Shown piece by piece: positions 1 through 12,749 of a DNA stretch of 64,000 bases. The notes under the pieces were generated by a model. The model had not been told where the DNA came from. It ran no database searches and saw only the letters and a list, made by a program, of their open reading frames with translations. The stretch is from NCBI GenBank assembly GCA_022747635.1, contig JAKTNV010000179.1:372001-436000 (forward strand). The letters are read 5' to 3'. This stretch comes from Hetaerina americana (lineage: Eukaryota > Arthropoda > Insecta > Odonata > Calopterygidae). The position numbers were made by a program, and so were the translations under genes. The stretch's first letter is position 1. Each line of letters starts with the position of its first letter.

Positions 1-429
1 TTCAATGGGTATTGAAATCAGAGGATGATTACTCAACTGCATAAGTGCGGGTGAATGTAAAGCACTCTGTTTCACCTTGTAGTGAACACTAAAATGGAAA
101 GGTGGTGCAATAATGTAGTTCCCTGGAGGTTTTCTTGTTGGCAAACTGAATGAGGTGAGGGTATATAACTAAAATCAGAACTTAAATGCTTGGTCAATAG
201 AAGTTAGGAAAAATATGATTCACCAGGAATTAAATGGAAATTGATGCTTTGCTTCACTGCTAAAAACATTCCAAAGTAGCGATATAAACATTCTAATTTC
301 CACTATATTAATTAGCATTATTATCATTAGGTTCTCATTAAAGTTTAATTTTGAATTATTTGATTTTCGTAATTAAGGCTTGTAAAACTGTACTTGAGGG
401 AACTCTGATGATGTCTCCTAGTAGGGTCA
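1..429. other. AT-rich sequence, nothing recognised
   Basis: I see no open frame, repeat hallmark or RNA-like structure here. It precedes a decayed LINE copy and may be intergenic or an intron of the gene whose last exons begin at 4088. Confidence 0.4.
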
Positions 430-2520
430 ACCTAAAGGGTTGAAGGGTAGGACAAAGTATAGTCCACACAGCATCTGTTCCTCAGTGAGGTGGCTGCAAA
501 GGCATCTGACTCCAGTGGGGCGGCCGTTGAGTGGCGGTGCCCACCTCAATAATTTATCCCCAGAAATGATGATGGAGCCAAATATGAAAATGAGCCCTGG
601 CACTTTGAGAACTTGGCCCACCCGGCCAAGTGGCAGAGGAGGCTAGGCCTCCGGGGCCATCATCTCGTGGAATCCTTGAAGCTAGCACTAGAGAGGAAGG
701 TGGAGGAGAGGAAGAATATCTTCAAATAAGGATTAGGAATGTTAGGACAACGCTGAGGACAGAGAAGTTGGAAGACGTTAAGCGAGAAGTGGAGAGGGGA
801 AATACATGTAGACATGTTGGGGCTGTGTGAGGTGAGATGGAGAGGTAGCAAGGATTATTGAAGTGATATTTGCAGAGTAATATACAGCCGAGGGGCAGGG
901 TCAATATGTATGGGGCAGCCATGGCACTGAACAGGTAACTGGGCAGAAGGCAAGTGAAGGTGCAACAGGTAAATGACAAGACTATTTTAGAAATTGAAAT
1001 AAGAGCAGACCTGATCAATCTAGTGGAGTATGTATGGACGAGAAGTCATAGGAAGAAGGATAAAATAGTTGGTGTATATGATCAGCGAGGCGAAATGCTT
1101 GGGAATATACCTGGAAGAAAACGCAAGATGGAGGTGGGGAATTGGAATGTAGTGGTGGGCCAAGGGTGAGGAAGGAGAGTATGGTTTTGAAGAAAGGAAT
1201 TACCTCAGAGATAACACCAAAGAGGAATTACTCATGCAGAAGCGTGAGTAATCACTTTCATAAGTATAGCTAACACCTTATTTAACCACCAAAGTGGGCA
1301 AATGTACACGTGGAAAATGTCTAAGGATACAGGAAGTTATAAGTTGGAATGTGTATGGTTAGGCATAGATTTAGAAAAAGCGTGATCAGCTCACATAGTT
1401 TTCTTGGAGCAGCTGCAGATTTTGATGACAATTTAGTGCAAAGGTTAAATTGAAGGGCTTGAAGAAGGGGAGGGGTACCTGGAGGCAGCTGTCAAAATTC
1501 TTAGGGAGGATGAGGTGATGGGTCCAGGGGAAGAAAGATGGGAATTTCTCAAACAAGTAACAAAGCAGCCAACAAAAGATGAAGATAAGGAAGGTGAAGG
1601 AACTGTCTGGATGTAAGAAAGGAAAATCCATTCATGCTATTAAAGGGTTAACAGGTTAAATATTAAATGTATCGGAAGAGGTTCTGGCAAGATGAAAGAC
1701 TGTGTAGATGAACTATAAGATAAATAAAATGCATAAGGTAGTTTGAGTGTAGAAGGAAATTAAATGTCGATGAGGATAGCTTAGGACCAGGAATATTTGA
1801 CTGCTAAGTATGAATAGCATTAAAGGAAGCAAAATCGAAGAAGGCTGACAAAATGTATAATATCCCTGCTGAACAACTTCAGAATTTAGGAAAACCAAGT
1901 ACATGTAATGGCGTTATGTTTTGTTTAGCAAAGTAGTGCCAGGGCAATTGAATATTTTCATGGGCTCATTGGTAGCATTTAGGAGGGAGGGAGGGATTTG
2001 GCGAGGAGACTTGGTATTGGCACCCGTCCGGCACTGATCAGAGTAAACTGGGCACAATTAATGAGCATTTTGTTGGAGACAAGTTGAGTGGAGAGATAAA
2101 AGATGTGCCTGACAGCCCAGGTACAAATACAAAATGGAGAGTTGGGGGAGTGATGCTAGGCAGGGCAGTGAGACAGGGATGCCCAGCATCACCCGTTCTT
2201 GTCTAAATATATTTAGAAGAAATGGTAAGGAAGGAAGGAGAAAGCCCAGAGGTTGGAGTGAAAGTAGGGGGGGAACTAATTGCGTGTATTTGATATGCTG
2301 GAGGGTCAATCCTTGGTTAGGCAGTTAGCGAAAAGTTAGCAATCATTACCTAGGCCATTTTGTAATTGGTGTGGAATGAGGAGATGAGGAAATTGTTAAA
2401 GTAGTAGGGAATTTAAAAGAAGAATTGCATTGCTTGGAGAAGTATTTACAACGAGGCTGGAGATAATGGCATTGGATTATTAAGTTATGCCTAAAAGTTG
2501 GAAAATATATTTCTTGATCA
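430..2520 (+). mobile_element. Decayed non-LTR retrotransposon (craniofacial-type LINE), copy 1
   Basis: This is a heavily mutated LINE in sense orientation, related to the better copy at 15850-17970. A GC-richer leader at 430-700 is followed by endonuclease-like sequence at about 800-1170, which resembles the 46.5-kb copy ('GLCEVRW'-like, then a 'GNWNVVVG' segment matching 'MGDWNVTVG' there). RT sequence starts near 1820, with a segment reading DKMYNIPAEQLQNLG. The RT core at about 2150-2280 reads VRQGCPASPV, then a stop, then IYLEEMV, the B-motif region of this family. Many stops and frameshifts interrupt it, so it cannot encode an active protein. It is the longest copy of the family in the window because it spans leader, endonuclease and RT. 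Family assignment is from motif resemblance; the exact clade was not determined. Confidence 0.75.
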
Positions 2521-3013
2521 ACCAGTAAAGATTGTTAATATAAATTGTTATTCTCTCGATTTGAGAATGGTCTCAATATTATGCCAAGAGATGGGAAGTG
2601 ATGATCTTGGAAAAATACTGCTGCATGCTGAAATCAGATGGTGTCCTAAGGCAAGCTTTTAAATTATCCTTTTGAACAAAATATGATCAGAGGTGAAAGT
2701 GTTCCTTAGCATTATTTTTATTCTCAGGAATGTAGGATAAGGGGAGGGAGCTGGAAGACATAAAAGGACAGTTAGATAGATAAAAGTCTTTATTTGGGCA
2801 AAATTGAGACTAATGGTCCCTTCTTCCATTTAACCCATGAGTACAAGGTTAGGGGAGGAGGAAGGAGGAATTGAGTTTGAAGCAGAAGAGGGTTCCTGAA
2901 TCAGGGATAATGAAACTTAGTTACTGAAGGTCCTTGGTTCAGTGGCTGGTTCAGGAATTCCTCTTGCTTGGTATCCTAATTCCATTCTCCTTCCCCATTG
3001 AAGTCGACGTTTC
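2521..3013. other. Unassigned sequence after LINE copy 1
   Basis: This may contain the decayed 3' part of the LINE, but I cannot align it to the tails at 15.85 or 59.8 kb. Purine-rich runs (around 2740-2890) are the only visible bias. Confidence 0.3.
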
Positions 3014-3118
3014 GCCGGCCTCAGTGGTGGGTAGATGGGGAGGGTTGGTAACTTGCTTGCCTGCCAACCCAGAGGTAGTGGGTTCGATTCCCAGTCGTTA
3101 AATAAATAAATAAAATTG
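3014..3118 (+). mobile_element. Short tRNA-derived SINE with (TAAA)n tail
   Basis: A unit of about 105 bp begins GCCGGCCTCAGTGG. It has a tRNA-like B box GGGTTCGATTCC near 3080 and ends in a TAAATAAATAAATAAA tail. The head resembles the inverted copy at 7836-8053, which also ends in CCGGC at its tRNA-like end and carries the same tail type. SINEs of this kind are transcribed by RNA polymerase III from internal A/B boxes and mobilised by partner LINEs. No tRNA fold is preserved, so it is not a tRNA gene. Confidence 0.65.
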
Positions 3119-3764
3119 TTTTTCTGCTTATCCTGGAGTTCTGCCCAATCCACTGTGTCCTTTCCTTGTCATCCAGTTACCCTGCTACCATGCTCTGTGA
3201 ACTCTAACACTCATTCCAGGCCACCTGTAAAATCTAGAAATTAAAAAGATTGCTCTTGATGGAGATTTGAGAACATATTCTTGGAATTTACCGGGCAAAT
3301 CTGTGTCGTTCATATGTATATGTATGATGGCAATGAATAGCTAAAGAATTGATGTTTCAAAATTTAATATTTTTTATTTCAATATTTTCATCATCAAATG
3401 CATAGTAAATTCATTTTTTAACATACCCTTATCTTGATATTTAATTTGTTGGGCTGACAATGCTACATTGTTTAGTTTCAGTGATGAAGTGTGATTTAAT
3501 TTGATGCAACTGTGAATTTTATGGTGAAAAATGGTTAAATTTGAAAATAGTTAGTGTTCTTTAGAACTGCTACATTGTCTTGTTCTCCACAATAACAAGT
3601 ACTCTCAGTTCCAATTTATTCCCAGTACTGTTATATTGCTTTTCCAGATAATTTAAAATTTACCACAGATGTGTAACCAATAATCAGAGAAAAGTAGGTA
3701 TATTGCTTCTGCATGCTCTAAAATATATGGATAAAAACCACAAACTCGGGTATCAATCCAAAGG
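3119..3764. other. AT-rich unassigned sequence
   Basis: Low-complexity AT-rich DNA with no exon candidate flanked by good splice sites in a consistent phase. Presumably intron or intergenic sequence upstream of the exon at 4088. Confidence 0.35.
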
Positions 3765-4016
3765 TTGGCTTGATAGGTGATGGCAGAGTTCACATAATAC
3801 TAAGTCCAACAATGGCTTGGAAATGCTTGCATTAGCAGGGTAGGCAGGTCGGTTCCCTTCCCTGTGCCGGTTATGGTTTCCCAGGAAGGGATTTTGGGAC
3901 CCAAAAAATAACCCAGCTCAGGTGAAGCCGAGGGTGCCCAGAGGCGTGCCCAGGAATCAAACCCGGGCCTTCAATCAGCAGTCCAATGTTCTACCCCTTG
4001 ACTACCGTGTCCTTTA
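3765..4016 (-). mobile_element. tRNA-derived SINE (family A), copy 1
   Basis: Read on the minus strand, a tRNA-like head has an A-box-like TGGTAGTCAAGGGG-type stretch (on this copy CGGTAGTCAAGGGGTAGAAC) and a B-box-like GGGTTTGATTCC. A body follows that matches the plus-strand SINE at 53125-53372: both contain CTTCCTGGGAAACCATAA and then a tail near TTAGTATTATGTGAACTC. The shared body and head define one SINE family present at two sites in opposite orientation. It lies about 70 bp upstream of the exon at 4088. Confidence 0.8.
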
Positions 4017-4087
4017 GATATAGTTATAATGCTAAAAATTTGTGTGATCTTTATTTTTAATTTGGTTCTCTTTCATTAAAATTTAAG

Positions 4088-7000
4088 ATACTCCCAGACA
4101 ACAAGACATCTATTGCAAAAATTATAAAAGGAGCACAGGATATTTTGCAGACTATGAGTATAAAACTTAGAGGCAGTGAAGCAATACGATTTATGTGGGA
4201 ACTTGGACTGCTGAAATTGCAAAGAGATTACAAGTATATGTTGCAGAGTAAGTTTCCTTCCTTTGTTTGCTTTTTCATTATGTTACAATATCAATTCAAC
4301 TCGATTTGACCACCCAGACCCGGCTGGTGACTGAGCTGAAAGCTCCCCCTCTTATAATTATCATCACCTCAAATATTGATTACTCATTAAGACTATCATT
4401 TGCTATCACAGCCTTATGGTAGGTTTAAACAGTTTGTATCCTTTGCCTTTTTCTCATAGTTTTTATTATGAATATTTTCCAAACTTCATATTTCATGAAC
4501 TTAGTCTTTAGAATTTTTCTGGAGTCAATCCTCCTTTGAACATTTGCACTCTCCCATTGAATGCTTTTGATTAATTTTACATTTTTAGTATTTTCACAAA
4601 CACATGAAAGTAATTTGATGCTGAAATTATACATTCATATCATATGGCGTACCTTTTTATTGTTGATTACTGCATTTAGTTTAAATTTTCAGTGCCTCAA
4701 AGCTGGCCCTTGGACATGTTCACTTCAGTCCATAAATTCACATGTGAATGCCTGCCAATGCAAGAGAGTTAACTTAATTTTTTAAAGCTTAATTTTGATG
4801 TGGTCTCATTATTTTCTTATTGTTCAAGAATTTTTCCCTTGTTTTTCATTTCCCGTGTTCACTTAAGCACCAACATGTATGGTAATCTGAATTTGGGACC
4901 AGTTGCTCTTCCAGTACATTACAAGCTCATTACGTATCAAGAAGGTGATTGGATTGAAAAATTAGTACTTTGTTACAAATTTTATTAGAATAAGATTTAG
5001 CTATGTAGAGACAAAGAGTAATGTTTTAGCTATTTTATAGTTACTCAAATTTATGGCCTCTTGTTAAATTATTCAGTTTGTTTTAAATTAAAACAAAAAT
5101 ATTAATAAAGCCATAAAACTAAAAAGTCATCAAAATATTTGTCGCAAATAATTTACGGGGAGAAGCAACTAAGATGAATACATTTCTCTTGTCATCAATA
5201 TTTGCTATTTTTCATTATTGGTGGTGAAAGGGTATTTGAGAAAAGTAGAAGTGATGCAGATGCATAATGGTCCCCCTCGGTTGGCCATTGGCACTGGACT
5301 CCTGCGGCATTAAATGACAGTTGGCACGAAAGACATGCCTCCATTTTTGCAGGGTAACTGGAGTCCAAATGGCCAAGCTGCCAGGTCCAAGGTTGCACCA
5401 ATGTTTCGTGCTTGATCCAAATGAAATATTGATTCAATGCAATCACCCAACAGATCTAGTTTTGCTCTTTTATTCTTATTTGAGAATTTAATTACTGCAG
5501 GATTGGAGCTAATGCCTCCCGAGCTGAGTGATGCCTTCAATGAGCAAAAGTCATCTCCCAAGATAACAAAACAGCAAAGAGAGGAAGGAATTGAGCATCT
5601 AGTGGCCGCCCACTGTTTCATTGAGATTTTAATACTGCTCAAGTCACAGTTGAGCATTGATAATGAATCATTATCTCTGCTGGTATTGTCTGCAGTCTCA
5701 AAGATCACATCGTCGGTGCTGGAATTTGCAAAGTCTTCAACTGCCAAGAGTCCAGACAGCAGCTATGTGGATTCAGGGCTTCAGAAAGTGGACTTGTCAG
5801 TCCCTCTTCAGACCAAAATATCAATTCCATTAATTAAGGGGTAGGTGTATGTATTAATGATAAGGAGGCAATACCTGCACACTATATGTTGTTCATTCAA
5901 ATGTTTTTACACATCGGCTTTTAATATAAGTCAAGAAATTTCTTTATTCTTGAGCCAGATAAAATACTATCTTCATCTCAAAGTGAAGATATAAAATAGA
6001 TTGACCGATTTTACATTAAAAACTTACCATATGTGTGAAACGAAGCTGTTTAATGCTGAATTTATACTTCAGGTCGATAAATGTCATAACGTTGAAACCC
6101 TCCTTAGCCCATATTATTTGATTTGTGTTGCTTTTGTAATAGCCCTATTGATTTGACAATTATTGTTGCATTTCTCAATATTGATTCATTTTTATTTAAA
6201 ATTACAACATTAAAATTTGCCCTTTTGCTTAATACATATCACTGAGTCAAGGATACCGATAACTATTTTATGCTGAAACATTCCCTTTGACTTACACTTG
6301 AACACACTTGTTCTCAAGTATAAATCAACATGTTACAATCCACATCCAGTTTTTGGAGGATTTTTAATTGCCTCTCACTGAATAAATGATAGTGCCATTC
6401 ATTTACTTAGTTTCAAATTAATACAATGTTTGTATTTAGTTACCTATTTCAGTATTTATGAAGAAATTTTTTCAATTATATTTTACATTAATGCACTTCA
6501 AAAGCTTAAGCGGGACTTATTTAGCATGTTCATCACCATGCCCTTAATCATTTTCATAATGCAACAACTGTTAGAAGAAACTTTGTATTATTGGAACAGT
6601 GAAGATGCTCAAAGTTCAACCCCTTGGTTATCCTAGATAATCTATTTTGGATTCTGTTGTGCTAATGTTATTTTAACTCCCAGAAAATCTCTTTGTTCTA
6701 AGAATTATTGAATTTGACTACTTAACTTTAGACATATGTTTTAATTAATTATTAACGTTTAACTATAGTTTATTTATTTCTAATTTATTTTTGGTTATGC
6801 ATTTAATGTAGAAACGTTTTTTAAAGGTGTAATCCGGAATCATGGAGTTTCAAAATGTCAACGGTTGAAAGTGATAGGAAAACAGTAACCATATTCCATA
6901 AAAATACTGACGGGCTATTTCCTCCTGAGATAAATGACAAAGGTGAGGTGTACTCTTTATATGTTTCGTAGCAATGGATGAGACTAATTTTATCCAGGTT

Positions 7001-10000
7001 CATTACAGACTTAGATTATCTGACATTCCATTAGACTGAGACATGGGGTTAACTACGATATTCGAAGATCAAGTGAATGAATGAGGGATAGCACCTCCAT
7101 GAGAAAATGATGTGACCCGTTTTGTGACAATTAAGAACCAGTGTCAGCAGAAAACCCTCCGAATCTACAAGCGTCTTGAAATTACCAATGAAGTTCTCTG
7201 CTGTCTCTTTGCTGAAGCTTATTTCTTCTTCGGCCGTCGATGATCCTGTCATCTCTTTGATAAATTCGGCAAAAATCATTTCTCACAAATGATACTCTCT
7301 TTTATTTCAAATTGTAATTGTTTTTAGTTTATCCACACCCGAATCGAACCTTTCAACATCATTGAGAATACATACGCAACAGTTGTGTAGATATTCTTGT
7401 CATTCCTTTTCAAGCGTCTGTCTCGTTGATCTTGTCCTAGATTTTGAGGATGTTGCAAATGGCTGATGCAGCCCAAATGTCTGTGCGTGCTACAGCAGCC
7501 AGCCTCGTTATTTCTCTCCTTTGGTTTTACATTTTATTTCTAAGGTTATTTCTATTCTCTTATGGCTGTCTTCTTGCGGCTTCTCTTTCGGGGACATATT
7601 TACAACGATTATTAATATTTGCACAGAAAAATCACGAATAACATGTCTGAACACAAGTTAGTAAAAATATGTGAACATTAGCTGCACTGAAATGCTAGCG
7701 GAAGAAGTACTCAATAGTAATTGAAGTAGCAGGTATGCTATCAATCTGGGACATCACCGTTCCTCATCACTCACTATGCAAAACATCGCTCATTAAGAGT
7801 CATTAAAAAAAATATTTTTAGCTCGTTGTGCAAATTTATTTATTTATTTAGCCTTAGTTCAAAAACAGCACTCTTTGGCCTTTACATCGGAATATTAAGA
7901 GTGATAACAATGGAGATGATCGCAAACACCCCAGCCCTAGGTGGAGGAAACGAACCTGCATGGGTGGTATCGATCCCATCCAGGTAGGAATCGAACCCGC
8001 GACCCATGGATTTGTAGACAATGACGTTACCCCGCCATCACCGAGGCCGGCTTTTTAAGCATGGTTCCACTGTATTTCAAATATATAATTATGGAGTGTT
8101 AGCAAAGTTCACAAAGCTTGCATGAAAGTAGCCTATGTACATGTAATTGAGGTGACAAACAAGGTTTTTTCCTACCCCAAACATTAAACCAAATAAGTGC
8201 TCTAAAATCTGGATAATGAGGCCCTCCACTTCAGCTCCAAATTTTTTCATAACACCCAACACACGTATTCTTTTCCTACTTCTACGCTTGGGCAACATTC
8301 TCCTCTCTCGATCACAGTCTGATATCCCATTGGCACTCAATATTCTTTGCCACCATTTTTCCTATCTCCTTTGAATTCTCCCGATAACCTTACCCCATAC
8401 GCCACCATGCACCCCATTCCCACGCCTAGAATTTCATCATTTGATTTCCTTTCCATCCATTCACTCGTTCCGTCCCCCTCCACACCTGAGCAGCCTCCAA
8501 CGACCACTTTGCCTCTCGCCTCACTGATTCCCAGTTTCCAAGCCCTAAAATACTATTCTCCACACTCAAGTATGCACTTGTCTTTTCTTTGAATTTTTAC
8601 TCAAGGTACCTGTCGTCAACTTCTGCCTCTTTGCAAATTTTAATTGTCTCGGGCAGTTCTTATTTTAACATCCTTATTACCTAGTCTTCTGAAACACTTC
8701 CTAAATAGGCAAACTGTTTTACCTTCCATAGTATGTCCCCCTTAGCCTTCCTATATTTCTTGAGAACCTCATTGTCATCCATTTTTTCTTATTTCAAACC
8801 TATCTCTGTGATTCTTTAATGGACTCTGCAGTAACTGCGGTCCCCCAGTTGACTGGCCCCAAGGCTTGGTTATCTGCAGATATCATTGGATGAGTTCCTT
8901 CCACCGTCCACCCTCCAGCCCCTCCCATGCTTCTCTTACCATTTCCTCCGCATGCACGTTGAAAAGCATGCTTCGTGGTCTTACCTCCCTGCATAGCTCT
9001 TCCCATCCTGACTCGGGTGTTTTGCTACCAGTGCTCGCGTGGTCTGAGACGTGTACAGGTTGCAGATAAATATTCTATCCCTAAAATCTAATCTGATCTT
9101 CTGTAATACATTAATTAATTCTACCCAATACACTCTGTCAAATGCCTTCTCAAAATCTGCTGACCAGTACTGATTTTTTCCTATATTCTTTTCTGTCAGT
9201 GCCTCAATACTGCAATGGCATCATGCATACCCCTCTCCTTTCTAAACCAAAGCTGTAATTAGCCTAACTAATCATTTTCCTGATCCATCCTGTTGTTATT
9301 GATCCGAAGCACTACCTTAACTTGGCAAGATGAAACTTACAGTCCCTTAAGATGACTCAAGTCATTGCATATGGATGACTTTCCCTTTTTTGGGATAGGG
9401 ATTAAAGCTGATCTCACCCAAGTCTTCTGCTCAACTTCCTCCCTAATATGTACATGCTAAGAATGAAACTGAAGATTTTTCTTTCTGAGTTCTCATAAAC
9501 CCTTGATTATTTTGCAGGGATGTTACTTGTAAACATAGGCTTGTTTCTTTTCATTTTCCTTATATCCCAAGAATTTTAGCTCATTTTTGGCCTAAGGATG
9601 CAGAAAAATTAGGTAAAGCTAAATGTTTGCTCTGGTGTTCTAATAGGTGAACTGAATAACAAATCAAAAGTCTCCAACATTCCCATGTGGGTGCCCCCAT
9701 TTTTTTCAGGGCCTGAAATGTCCTGGGAATGTGCCCAGACAAATTAGAGGGCCTGCCTTGCCTGCAATAGGAGCTTGATTAGACCTCTACAAATGGTCTC
9801 CAATTGAAATGGGGTGTTTTCTTAACTAGACCAAATGAGACAATGTATGACTTTTGTGATTGATCAGTGTATATGGTGCCATCTATCCTCCAAATTGAAA
9901 TATTTTTGTAGCGCCAACGCTAAGTTTCTCATAACTGTAAAAGTAATGGAACTTCCTATTTACGTCTATCATCCTACTTCAATGACCAAGTTTCTGAGTG

Positions 10001-10879
10001 GAACAAAACCAGACTTCATATCAAAGTTTTGATGAGCCGTTTCTTAACATTCTTATTCCATGTCCCTCTCCTCCTTGGGAAAGCTCATTTACCCAATGCA
10101 ATAATTTTTCTTTTGTCAATAATACTAGACTTTCTCAGTCCGTAGTACTTTGGAGATGGGCTGGCTGTTCCACCTGCTCCAGTGTATGAACTCATTTTAG
10201 CATTCAATGTAGCCTTCCTCTTTCTCGAGAACTTCATAACCTTAGTTTTGGTGCATTGATTCTCATCCCGTGCCTATCACACTAATTTTGCAATGCCCTC
10301 AGCAATGGCTGACTGGCTAACCGAAGCTTAACCACATGCTATCTAAATGATTTAATTAGTTTCCCAATATAGTTTATATTTCCCATTAAATTTGTCGGCA
10401 TACATTTGGGAGTCTTATACACCCTTTGCACTGAATTAGGCAGTTAGAAAAGTACCTATTAATGTGGTGTGAAGCATTTTCTTCGGGTGTCATTGAAAAT
10501 TGATAGGAAGCTAAAGGGTGATTGTCAGTTTAAGCAAGGAATCCATGACATTTGGTATCCTCAAACTTTCCCTCTTCACATTTTGAATGGAGCTCCATAG
10601 CCGAGTTGATTAATATACTGTGATGACTTTTGGCACATCTTTAAAACTTCGATTGGAATGAGTAGTGCAATTGATTAAGATCATTCTAGGACACCAGAGA
10701 CACAGTGAATGCTGCTGGCATTGACTGGAAAGACTGTTAATGTGTTGTCAATGAATGCCAATCAATGTGCACTTTTAATATTTTTGTGTTTCTCCTTTAC
10801 AGGTGATAAAGCCGAGTCTGAGGGGAATTCAATCGTAAAGTTCACTTCGTTGAGTTGTCTTTTATATCACAGAGGCTGA
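4088..10879 (+). CDS. Spliced gene, last four exons, unrecognised protein
   Basis: Four exons chain with matching phases at GT-AG junctions: 4088-4247, 5501-5840, 6827-6942 and 10803-10879. The last ends at TGA (10877-10879). The donors are GTAAGT, GTAGGT and GTGAGG; acceptor tracts are good at 5500 and 10802. The visible product is about 215 residues. Exon 1 is helix-rich (segment IRFMWELGLLKLQRDYKYML). Exon 2 (113 residues, no predicted membrane segment by eye) carries LVAAHCFIEILILLKSQL, suggesting alpha-helical repeats. Exon 3 reads into TDGLFPPEIND and the C-terminus is SCLLYHRG. The 5' exons lie outside the window or were not found. The minus strand across 5310-5747 is also open, but the phase agreement over three junctions favours the plus strand. 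I do not recognise the family. Intron 3 (about 3.9 kb) contains a SINE and LINE fragments. Confidence 0.7.
7836..8053 (-). mobile_element. tRNA-derived SINE with (TAAA)n tail, inverted copy
   Basis: On the minus strand it starts at GCCGGCCTCGGTG (about 8053), has an A-box-like TGGCGGGGTAACG and a B box GGGTTCGATTCC, and ends in a TAAATAAATAAA-type tail at 7836-7855. The head resembles the 3014-3118 SINE but the body is longer. It sits in intron 3 of the 4088-10879 gene, antisense to it. Confidence 0.75.
8090..9460 (-). mobile_element. Craniofacial-type LINE fragment, copy 2
   Basis: The sequence parallels, in the same minus orientation, the copy at 15850-17970. The 8230-8600 part matches the 3' coding end (around 15.95-16.2 kb), and 8920-9440 matches the RT core (around 16.7-17.25 kb), including the CATTTCCTCCGCATGCA and TACTGCAATGGCATCA landmarks. 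Between them the order is disturbed. All frames are broken. It is an insertion within intron 3 of the 4088-10879 gene. Confidence 0.7.
9950..10345 (-). mobile_element. Craniofacial-type LINE fragment, copy 3
   Basis: Matches the 16.24-16.63 kb segment of the best copy: TACTTCAATGACCA, then CATATCAAAGTTTT, then sequence for the region downstream of the RT active site (GATTCTCATCCCGTGCCTAT). It encodes nothing intact. It may be the missing middle of copy 2, displaced by rearrangement or by a separate insertion. Confidence 0.65.
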
Positions 10880-11407
10880 ATACAACTCCATAAATTGTAA
10901 ATAAGGATGTGTGTATTTTGCCACTTACTACTGCCCATTTTACAAAACAGTACTCAAAGATTTTATAGAGTAATTTGTTTTTCATATTAATTTTTAATAA
11001 ATATCTAATACATTGCTGCATTACTTTTTGGGACAACTTTGGTGATATACTTGAGAAGTACAATATGTAAAGGTCAAGCCAAGAGTGGTGCGTTGAATGA
11101 GGATTTTATGATTTTGTTTGAGCCGTGTGCATCATCTAATCCCAGACATCTTCTGAGCCTGCATTTTAACCGTTTGCTTCTTTCCGCTGTTGCCCTCAAC
11201 AATGCCTGTAGTCTTGGCTGAAAGTGCCTCTGTTGATCCCTGTGATTTACTATTTTCTAACTTTGATGGGCTAATTTTATTTATAATACATTTGTTGTTG
11301 CAAGCTTAAAACTATGCTTCTTCAATCCTTGCCTATGCTTTGCTAATGAAGTCTTAGTTTTGTAATTTTATACTTGTTTAAATTTTGACCATTAAGTTTT
11401 TCCTCCA

Positions 11408-11413
11408 AATAAA
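11408..11413 (+). terminator. Candidate polyadenylation signal AATAAA
   Basis: An AATAAA hexamer lies about 530 bp after the stop at 10879. Alternatives are at 10996-11001 and 11502-11507. Which one is used cannot be told from sequence alone. Confidence 0.35.
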
Positions 11414-12749
11414 CGGCTTATTTGTCAAATGGTCTGTATAATGTTACTCATCTCAAAAATGGGTTTACAAAGAATTAGTAACAACCTTATGAGTGCCAAG
11501 GAATAAATTGCTGGGCACTTTTCAAACGGCTAAGCTTGCGAGTCCATACAAGCAAGTTTGTTAGGGAACTTTGTGGTACAGTTTGTCACCACAGGCATAA
11601 CTTAATGGAATATACGCAGCATATTAAAAATGAAATAAGTAATTTTTCAAGTCTGCACTAAGTGATGTTCGTGTCGAATCACAAAGGTACTTATTTCATT
11701 TTAAATATCTTGCTGTGCACGTTGGTGCGCTAGTAAAGTTAATAGGAGATGCTGTCTCCATGAGGTTCACCTACCTCATCTGAATTGATGATGTGAATCC
11801 TTCGTTGAGCAGATGTAGAGTAGCTGTTATCTTCCTGACTGCATGCTGTATCAGTTCTCTTGGTTTCTTATCCCTTTCTAGCTTTGAACACACTCAATGG
11901 TCAGACTGCATCTGAGGAATGTTCCAGAACTGATTTCTAATGCATAAAGGTGTTTTATGTGAACATATATGTATTACAAATGCGTTATGTCACAGTTTGT
12001 GTACCTTTCCTAGTGCATATAGGTATCGTATATAATTGGTGAGAAGTTTTCCATTGCATAAATTTTGTTTTTAGGAATGATTCCGCCATGAGCAAAAAGA
12101 GGAAAATACTGAAACCATTAGAAATTTAATCTCTATTGAGTGATGACTTCTACCAAATTAGTTGAGGGGATAGATGTTCGTCTGAAGGCAATGTGATTGA
12201 CGTTGTAGTGACACCATCCGCTTAATCTGGAAGTGGCATCAGTGACGGGGAAGTGGGAGGCTCTGCCGTGGAGGATAGTTATTGATGTCTCCGCAGCAGT
12301 ATGGTGAAGTTTCATACCTGTAGCATGCTCTTATCACCTGATTCCAACTGCGTGTATTGTTTACTTCAAATATTTTTGTTGGTGAAACTAATTGTAACAA
12401 ACTAATGGGTTCATGGAATTTTCTCATATCCCCCCGTCCCCAAAATCAAGTGAGATTGGGAAAAAACATCAGTTTCAGAAATTAATACTTTCAATACATC
12501 CATTATAAATGCAGGAATTAAGAGAACACTGAATGGAGTACGAAGTCATTATTCTCAAAATCAACGGATGAAAAAATTTCCCTTAGTTCCATTTTGGACC
12601 AGTAAAGTTGCAATGTTATTTCACATGTTCCTTACAAGTGTAGTAGAATTGACAAGGCTAGTTTTCCATTCTATTTTTGCAATACTTAGAAAAGAAGCAC
12701 TTGATATTGTGAGTAATCAGTGGCTTTGAGTAAAACCACCATTTTGCCT
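11414..12749. other. Intergenic sequence, no supported gene
   Basis: Apart from the small inverted repeat at 11618-11713, I find no supported feature. A stretch at 12075-12430 has acidic, partly coding-like character but is full of stops (see rejected items). Confidence 0.35.
11618..11713. repeat. Small fold-back (inverted repeat), about 26-bp arms
   Basis: The left arm (AAAATGAAATAAGTA core, 11618-11643) is the reverse complement of the right arm (11687-11713) with few mismatches, separated by about 45 bp. This could be a miniature inverted-repeat element or a chance AT-rich palindrome. No clear target duplication was seen. Confidence 0.5.

Noticed and set aside
3060..3100. tRNA-like B boxes here and at 3.98, 8.00, 39.68 and 53.18 kb as tRNA genes
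   Set aside because: None folds into a cloverleaf with an anticodon arm and acceptor stem; all sit in SINEs with tails or bodies.
5308..5494. Plus-strand text HQCFVLDPNEILIQCNHPTDL just before exon 5501, looking like coding sequence
   Set aside because: It ends in a stop before the 5500 acceptor and no acceptor/donor pair keeps phase with the exons on either side. Possibly an alternative terminal exon, but unsupported.
5310..5747. Open minus-strand frame of 145 codons opposite exon 5501-5840
   Set aside because: It has no splice partners, and the plus strand here joins both neighbours in phase, so this is most likely an antisense shadow.
12075..12430. Possible piggyBac-like remnant (acidic N-terminal text, an ETN-like tripeptide)
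   Set aside because: Multiple stops, no TTAA-flanked termini, and the resemblance rests on a few residues.
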